DNA of 39,156 nucleotides from Acholeplasmatales bacterium (GTDB taxonomy: Bacteria > Bacillota_I > Bacilli_A > Acholeplasmatales > JAEDCM01), in assembly GCA_017961685.1 (NCBI GenBank), contig JAGCWW010000029.1:1-39156 (forward strand), in the 5' to 3' direction. Position numbers and translations under genes: made by a program. A model generated the notes under the pieces. It was not told the origin of the DNA. It saw only the letters and a program-made list of their open reading frames with translations, and did not search any database. The first letter of the stretch is position 1. Each line of letters opens with the position of its first letter. Below, piece by piece: positions 35,293 to 39,156 of the stretch.

Positions 35293-37230
35293 TTATAAAC
35301 TCTTTCCTGCTTTTTTAGCTTTAAGTTCTAATATTATATCTCTAAGTTTTGCAGCACGCTCAAAATCAAGTTGTTTAGCTGCTTCATACATTTCTTTTTC
35401 AAGATCTTTAATTTGCATTTTAGGATCTTCTTCAAGCTTTTTCTTAATTGTAATAACATTTGGAACTTCTTTAATGATAGTTTTAGGTATAATATTATGT
35501 TCAGTGTTATATTTTTCTTGGATACTTCTACGTCTATTAGTTTCTTTTATAGCGTATTCCATAGATTCACTAATAGTATTAGCATACATTATAACTTTAC
35601 CATTCGCATTTCTTGCGGCTCTACCTATTGTTTGAACTAAACTTCTAGCGCTTCTTAAAAAGCCTTGTTTATCCGCATCAAGGATCACAACTAAACTTAC
35701 CTCAGGAATATCTAGACCTTCTCTAAGTAGGTTTATACCAACTAAACAGTCATATGTGCCTATTCTTAAATCTCTAATTATTTGAATACGTTCTAGTGAT
35801 TTAATTTCAGAGTGTAAATATGCGACTTTATATCCTCTTTTTCTAAGGTAAGCAGTTAAATCTTCACTCATTTTTATAGTTAGAGTAGTTATTAAAACGC
35901 GTTCTTTAGCCATTTTTCTTAATTCTATTTCATTAATTAAATCATCAATTTGGCCTAATTCTTCTCTAACCTCTATTACTGGGTCAAGTAATCCTGTAGG
36001 TCTAATGATTTGTTCAGTTATTGGGAAATTGTGACTTAATTCATAATCTCCTGGAGTAGCGGATACATATAGCACTTGATTAATTTTAGACATAAACTCT
36101 TCTATTCTAAGTGGTCTATTATCTAAAGCAGATGGTAATCTAAAACCATAATCAACTAATGTTTGTTTTCTAGATCTATCACCATTAAACATACCTCTAA
36201 CTTGAGGTAATGTTACGTGTGATTCATCAACTATAAGCAAGAAATCTTTTGGGAAGAAATCCATTAGTGTTGATGGAGTTTCACCTGGTCCTCTTAAAGC
36301 TAAGTGTCTAGCATAGTTTTCTACTCCAGAGCATGATCCCATTTCTCTAAGCATTTCAATATCATATTTAGTACGTTGTTCAATACGTTGTGCTTCAAGT
36401 AATTTATCATTATCTTTAAAGTATTTAATACGTTCTTCTAATTCTGCTTCTATTCTTCTTAAAGTTTCTTCCATCTTTTCTTTATTAGTCATAAAGTGAG
36501 TTGCAGGGAATAATACCGCAATATCTTTTTTAAGAATAGACTTACCAGTTAAAACATCAAAGTTTTTAATAGATTCTATTTCATCATCAAATAATTCTAT
36601 TTTTATACCATTACTATGTTCATTTGGTGGAATAATATCAATTATATCTCCTCTAACTCTAAATGTAGAACGTGTAAAATCAATATCATTACGTTTATAT
36701 TGCATATCAATTAATCTATTTAAAATATCTTTTTTATTTATTTTTTGTCCTACTCTTAAAACTAACATACTAGCTTTATAATCTTCAGGATCACCTATAC
36801 CATAAATACATGAAACTGATGCGACTACTATTGTATTTCTATGTTCAAGTAGTGATTCAGTTGCTCCATGTCTCATTTCATCAATCTCATCATTAATTGA
36901 AGCATCTTTTTCAATATAGGTATCACTTGAAACAACATAAGCTTCTGGTTGGAAATAATCATAATAAGAGATAAAATATTCTACTCTATCATTAGGGAAG
37001 AATTCTTTGAATTCTGAGTATAACTGACCAGCAAGAGTTTTATTGTGCGCTAAAACAAGTGTTGGTTTATTAACACTTTTAATTACATTGGCCATTGTAA
37101 AAGTTTTACCTGAACCTGTAACACCCATTAAAACTTGTTCTTTTACGCCGTTATTAAGATTATCTACAATTTGTTTTATAGCCTCAGGTTGATCACCTGT
37201 AGGTTTAAAATTACTCTTTAAATCAAACAT
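35293..37230 (-). CDS. uvrB: UvrABC system protein B
   Basis: A 645-residue DNA damage-verification helicase of nucleotide excision repair, loaded by UvrA and needed for UvrC incision. Walker A GVTGSGKT is at 36-43; [11 protein letters not shown] marks the beta-hairpin that inserts between DNA strands; LLIVDESH is the Walker [16 protein letters not shown] belongs to the C-terminal helicase motifs, and the UVR domain [19 protein letters not shown] is at the end. Start follows AGAGGT. The DUF3781 gene is five bases upstream. No uvrA is seen next to it. Confidence 0.97.
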   Translation of the reverse strand: MFDLKSNFKPTGDQPEAIKQIVDNLNNGVKEQVLMGVTGSGKTFTMANVIKSVNKPTLVLAHNKTLAGQLYSEFKEFFPNDRVEYFISYYDYFQPEAYVVSSDTYIEKDASINDEIDEMRHGATESLLEHRNTIVVASVSCIYGIGDPEDYKASMLVLRVGQKINKKDILNRLIDMQYKRNDIDFTRSTFRVRGDIIDIIPPNEHSNGIKIELFDDEIESIKNFDVLTGKSILKKDIAVLFPATHFMTNKEKMEETLRRIEAELEERIKYFKDNDKLLEAQRIEQRTKYDIEMLREMGSCSGVENYARHLALRGPGETPSTLMDFFPKDFLLIVDESHVTLPQVRGMFNGDRSRKQTLVDYGFRLPSALDNRPLRIEEFMSKINQVLYVSATPGDYELSHNFPITEQIIRPTGLLDPVIEVREELGQIDDLINEIELRKMAKERVLITTLTIKMSEDLTAYLRKRGYKVAYLHSEIKSLERIQIIRDLRIGTYDCLVGINLLREGLDIPEVSLVVILDADKQGFLRSARSLVQTIGRAARNANGKVIMYANTISESMEYAIKETNRRRSIQEKYNTEHNIIPKTIIKEVPNVITIKKKLEEDPKMQIKDLEKEMYEAAKQLDFERAAKLRDIILELKAKKAGKSL

Positions 37231-37234
37231 AATC

Positions 37235-37474
37235 TTACCTCTTTATTATATGTGCAGTGATAATTGTATAACTATATGAATTAATACATATTTTCTTATT
37301 ATCTATTTCTACATAATAGTTTTTACCCTTTTTATAGATATAAGCTTTTTCGTCTAGAATAAGCGATTTAATGTATTCTACTACATCAACATCACCTAGT
37401 TTTAGATTTTTCTTAATTCTATCTATATCCATTAATGTTGTATGAACTTTATCAATATTATCAATTAAATCCAT
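37235..37474 (-). CDS. DUF3781 family protein
   Basis: A 79-residue small protein of the DUF3781 family. The signature is a short helical N-terminus then [28 protein letters not shown], whose GKNxYV and SYTIITAH blocks are diagnostic for the family. Function unknown. No signal or membrane segment. It starts after AGGTGA and ends five bases before uvrB, so the two are probably cotranscribed, which suggests but does not prove a link to DNA repair. Confidence 0.83.
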   Translation of the reverse strand: MDLIDNIDKVHTTLMDIDRIKKNLKLGDVDVVEYIKSLILDEKAYIYKKGKNYYVEIDNKKICINSYSYTIITAHIIKR

Positions 37475-37490
37475 ATTATCACCTAAAACA

Positions 37491-37499
37491 ATTATAACA
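37491..37499 (-). promoter_or_regulatory. Extended -10 promoter for DUF3781-uvrB
   Basis: TGTTATAAT on the minus strand, 17 bases before the DUF3781 ATG. A T-rich stretch from the neighbouring terminator lies where a -35 would be. Confidence 0.6.
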
Positions 37500-37506
37500 T
37501 AATACG

Positions 37507-37536
37507 ATAAAAAAAGAATGGAATTAATCCATTCTT
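37507..37536 (-). terminator. Orphan minus-strand terminator next to the IS left end
   Basis: On the minus strand AAGAATGGA pairs with TCCATTCTT around 5 bases, followed by seven T residues. The only sequence immediately upstream of it on that strand is the IS left end, so the gene it once served is not visible; IS insertion may have separated them. Confidence 0.8.
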
Positions 37537-37551
37537 ATATTTATCATAATT

Positions 37552-37597
37552 GTTAGAAGAATACCTCATCTTTTATAAGGTGGGGATGAATTCTAAC
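37552..37597 (+). repeat. Left-end palindrome of the IS200/IS605 element
   Basis: Outer arms GTTAGAA / TTCTAAC (37552-37558 and 37591-37597) enclose an inner stem CCTCATCTT / AAGGTGGGG (37564-37572 and 37577-37585, with G-U pairs) around loop TTAT. Such hairpins are bound by the TnpA Y1 transposase. It lies upstream of the tnpA promoter. Confidence 0.75.
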
Positions 37598-37613
37598 TTT
37601 TTTCTATATAATG

Positions 37614-37642
37614 TTGAGATAATATACAAAATATGGTATAAT
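37614..37642 (+). promoter_or_regulatory. Promoter of tnpA
   Basis: -35 TTGAGA (37614-37619), 17-base spacer and -10 TATAAT (37637-37642), 40 bases before the tnpA ATG. Confidence 0.75.
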
Positions 37643-37682
37643 ATAGATGTAGGAATTAAATGAAAAAAACGAGGAAATAACT

Positions 37683-38081
37683 ATGAAACTAGATACAAAT
37701 TGTCATTCGGTGTTTAACCTTAATTATCACTTAGTAATGGTAGTAAAATATAGAAGAAAAGTAATTGACGATATAATATCAAATAGATTAAAAGAAATGT
37801 TTGAACATATTGGAAAAATGTATAAAATAACAATATCTGAATGGAATCATGATGTTGACCATGTTCACGTATTATTCAAAGCGCATCCAAAAAGTGAATT
37901 ATCAAAATTTTTAAATGCATATAAATCCGCTTCATCGAGATTAATAAAAATAGAATATCCAAAGATTAAAGAAAAATTATGGAAAGAAAATTTTTGGAGT
38001 AAATCTTTTTGTTTAATATCAGTTGGTGAAGTCACAATAGATGTAATAAAAAAATATATAGAAACTCAAGGTGAGAAATAA
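37683..38081 (+). CDS. tnpA: IS200-type Y1 transposase TnpA
   Basis: A 132-residue HUH/Y1 transposase for single-strand, peel-and-paste transposition. His60-Val-His62 in DHVHVLF is the metal HUH motif, and Tyr125 in VIKKYIETQ is the nucleophile. The opening SVFNLNYHLVMVVKYRRKV is the family N-terminus, and ENFWSKSFCLISVGEVT precedes the catalytic helix. Both key sites and full length are present, so it looks active. The stop TAA overlaps the tnpB ATG by one base. Confidence 0.97.
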   Translation: MKLDTNCHSVFNLNYHLVMVVKYRRKVIDDIISNRLKEMFEHIGKMYKITISEWNHDVDHVHVLFKAHPKSELSKFLNAYKSASSRLIKIEYPKIKEKLWKENFWSKSFCLISVGEVTIDVIKKYIETQGEK

Positions 38082-39156
38082 TGAAGAAAAACAAGGCATA
38101 TAAATTTAGAATATACCCAAATGAATCGCAAAAAGAATTATTAGCTAAAACATTTGGATGTTCACGCCTTGTTTTTAATTATTATTTAGATAAGAAACAA
38201 AAACTATATGAAGAATCAAAAAGGACTATGAGTTTAACCGATTGTATTAAAGACTTAGTCAACTTAAAGAAAGAAAAAGAATTCTTATATGAAGTAGATT
38301 CTATTTCTTTACAACAATCAATTCGTCATTTAGATACAGCTTTTTCCAACTTTTTTAAAAATAAAGAAGTTGGTTATCCTAAGTTTAAATCTAAAAAGGA
38401 TCATAATTATTCATATTCAACAGTTAACGTAAATAATAATATAAAAATAATAGACAATAGACATATAACATTACCAAAAATAGGAATAATATATTCTAAG
38501 ATACATAGAGATATACCATCAAGTTATATTTTAAAAAGTTCAACAATTTCTAAGAGTTCATCAGGGAAATATTATATATCTATACTTTTTGAATATGAAG
38601 AAAATGTAAAAGAAAAAGAAATAAATAAAATAGTTAGTCTAGATTATTCTCAAAGTAATCTATATATTTCTAGTGATAAATATTTAGAGACGAAACAAGA
38701 TTATTTAAGATATTATGAAAAGAATATAGATAGAATTAAATATCTAAGTAGAAGATTATCTAATTGCAAAGCAGGAAGCAATAGATATGATAAGATGAGA
38801 ATAAAGATAAATAAATTGTATGAACACATTTCTAACAAAAGAAAAGATTTTCTAAATAAAGAATCATCTTTGATAGCCAAGAAGTATGATTTAGTTATTA
38901 TAGAAGATTTAAACATGTTAGAAATGAGTCAAAATAAAGAATATGAATTATCAAAAAGAATAAGTGATAATTCATGGCATATGTTTACATCTATGCTTAA
39001 ATACAAATTAGAGGATAAAGGTGGAAAATTACTTAAAGTAGATAAATATTATCCATCTAGTAAATTGTGTTCAAATTGTGGATATTATAACAAAGATTTA
39101 ACATTAAGCAATAGATATTGGATATGTCCATATTGTGGTTTAAGACATAATAGAGA
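38081..39156 (+). CDS. tnpB: TnpB RNA-guided nuclease, 3' end beyond the window
   Basis: An open frame of 358 complete codons running to the window edge, with no stop. The N-terminus MKKNKAYKFRIYPNESQKEL is that of TnpB. RuvC-I reads SLDYSQSNLY with the catalytic Asp, RuvC-II is LVIIEDLNM with the catalytic Glu, and the zinc ribbon is CSNCG ... CPYCG. The window ends right at the RuvC-III His-Asn-Arg-(Asp) block. In IS605-type elements TnpB uses an omega-RNA from the right end to cut the donor site and promote retention. Domains present so far appear intact. Confidence 0.95.
   Translation, partial: MKKNKAYKFRIYPNESQKELLAKTFGCSRLVFNYYLDKKQKLYEESKRTMSLTDCIKDLVNLKKEKEFLYEVDSISLQQSIRHLDTAFSNFFKNKEVGYPKFKSKKDHNYSYSTVNVNNNIKIIDNRHITLPKIGIIYSKIHRDIPSSYILKSSTISKSSSGKYYISILFEYEENVKEKEINKIVSLDYSQSNLYISSDKYLETKQDYLRYYEKNIDRIKYLSRRLSNCKAGSNRYDKMRIKINKLYEHISNKRKDFLNKESSLIAKKYDLVIIEDLNMLEMSQNKEYELSKRISDNSWHMFTSMLKYKLEDKGGKLLKVDKYYPSSKLCSNCGYYNKDLTLSNRYWICPYCGLRHNR

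Larger units (their letters stand above)
37552..39156 (+). mobile_element. IS200/IS605-family element, left end to window edge (partial)
   Basis: An element with divergence-free order tnpA then tnpB on the plus strand, the two overlapping by one base. The left end carries an imperfect palindrome typical of the subterminal hairpins of this family; no inverted repeats or target duplication are expected. tnpB is open to the last base of the window, so the right end, the omega-RNA region and the exact boundary cannot be seen. The left tip is set at the outer stem of the hairpin; the true cleavage site may be a few bases further left. Confidence 0.85.

Noticed and set aside
38713..38916. 67-codon frame on the minus strand
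   Set aside because: It is opposite tnpB, which has clear TnpB motifs, and lacks a ribosome binding site.
1..39156. Mycoplasma-type code (UGA = Trp)
   Set aside because: UGA is used as a stop in the ABC ATPase gene (ATGA overlap with the permease gene) and Trp is encoded by TGG throughout.
1..39156. CRISPR array or prophage
   Set aside because: No regularly spaced direct repeats, no integrase and no phage structural genes are seen; the only mobile DNA is the IS200/IS605 element.

Overview
The window is chromosomal DNA from an AT-rich Bacillota bacterium, probably an uncultured or little-studied Bacilli / Erysipelotrichia / RF39-type lineage. The evidence is PolC-type replicase, Spx, a YfhO/GtrA/GT2 glycosylation set, an LtaS-like synthase, AGGAGG-type ribosome binding sites and A/T-rich intergenic DNA. 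The genetic code is standard: UGA is used as a stop, for example in the ATGA stop/start overlap at 29663-29666. That argues against a Mycoplasma-type code. The lineage is inferred from gene content only.

Layout, left to right; most genes are on the minus strand. 1-1852: tRNA-Pro (cut by the window edge), tRNA-Arg, a CPA2-type cation/proton antiporter and tRNA-Glu. 1883-3227: udk-mtnN. 3272-7527: an overlapping three-gene operon (YfhO, GT2, GtrA-like), the usual parts for glycosylating a polymer outside the membrane. 7660-13387: a Bax inhibitor-1 family protein, then DUF1893-polC. 13482-20498: DUF1189 membrane protein, JetA, JetB, JetC and a serine-hydrolase-fold protein that has lost its nucleophile. 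This is a Wadjet/MksBEF-type SMC complex with no JetD nuclease. 20610-24440: a radical SAM protein, a large ZU5-like lipoprotein and two unknown small proteins. 24534-30797: spx, a two-gene ABC exporter, an LtaS-like synthase, acpP and a LeuRS paralogue whose HIGH and KMSKS motifs are both gone. 30917-33226: trpS and an MFS transporter on the plus strand. 33234-35240: a TPR-like tail-anchored protein, and an SDR plus a VUT-family transporter behind a preQ1 riboswitch with a terminator. 35293-37474: DUF3781 protein and uvrB. 37552-39156: an IS200/IS605 element (tnpA, tnpB) running off the right edge.

The regulatory sites are easy to read. Intrinsic terminators follow many units, and a recurrent extended -10 (TGnTATAAT) precedes many of them. 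No gene-free stretch exceeds about 300 bases. The most unusual items are the LeuRS-like pseudo-synthetase next to acpP, the JetABC locus without JetD but with a dead hydrolase in that position, and an ABC ATPase with degenerate signature, Q- and H-loops. Three proteins of enzyme families have thus lost catalytic motifs in one window. Many starts were moved downstream of the longest open frame to match a ribosome binding site; each case is noted.
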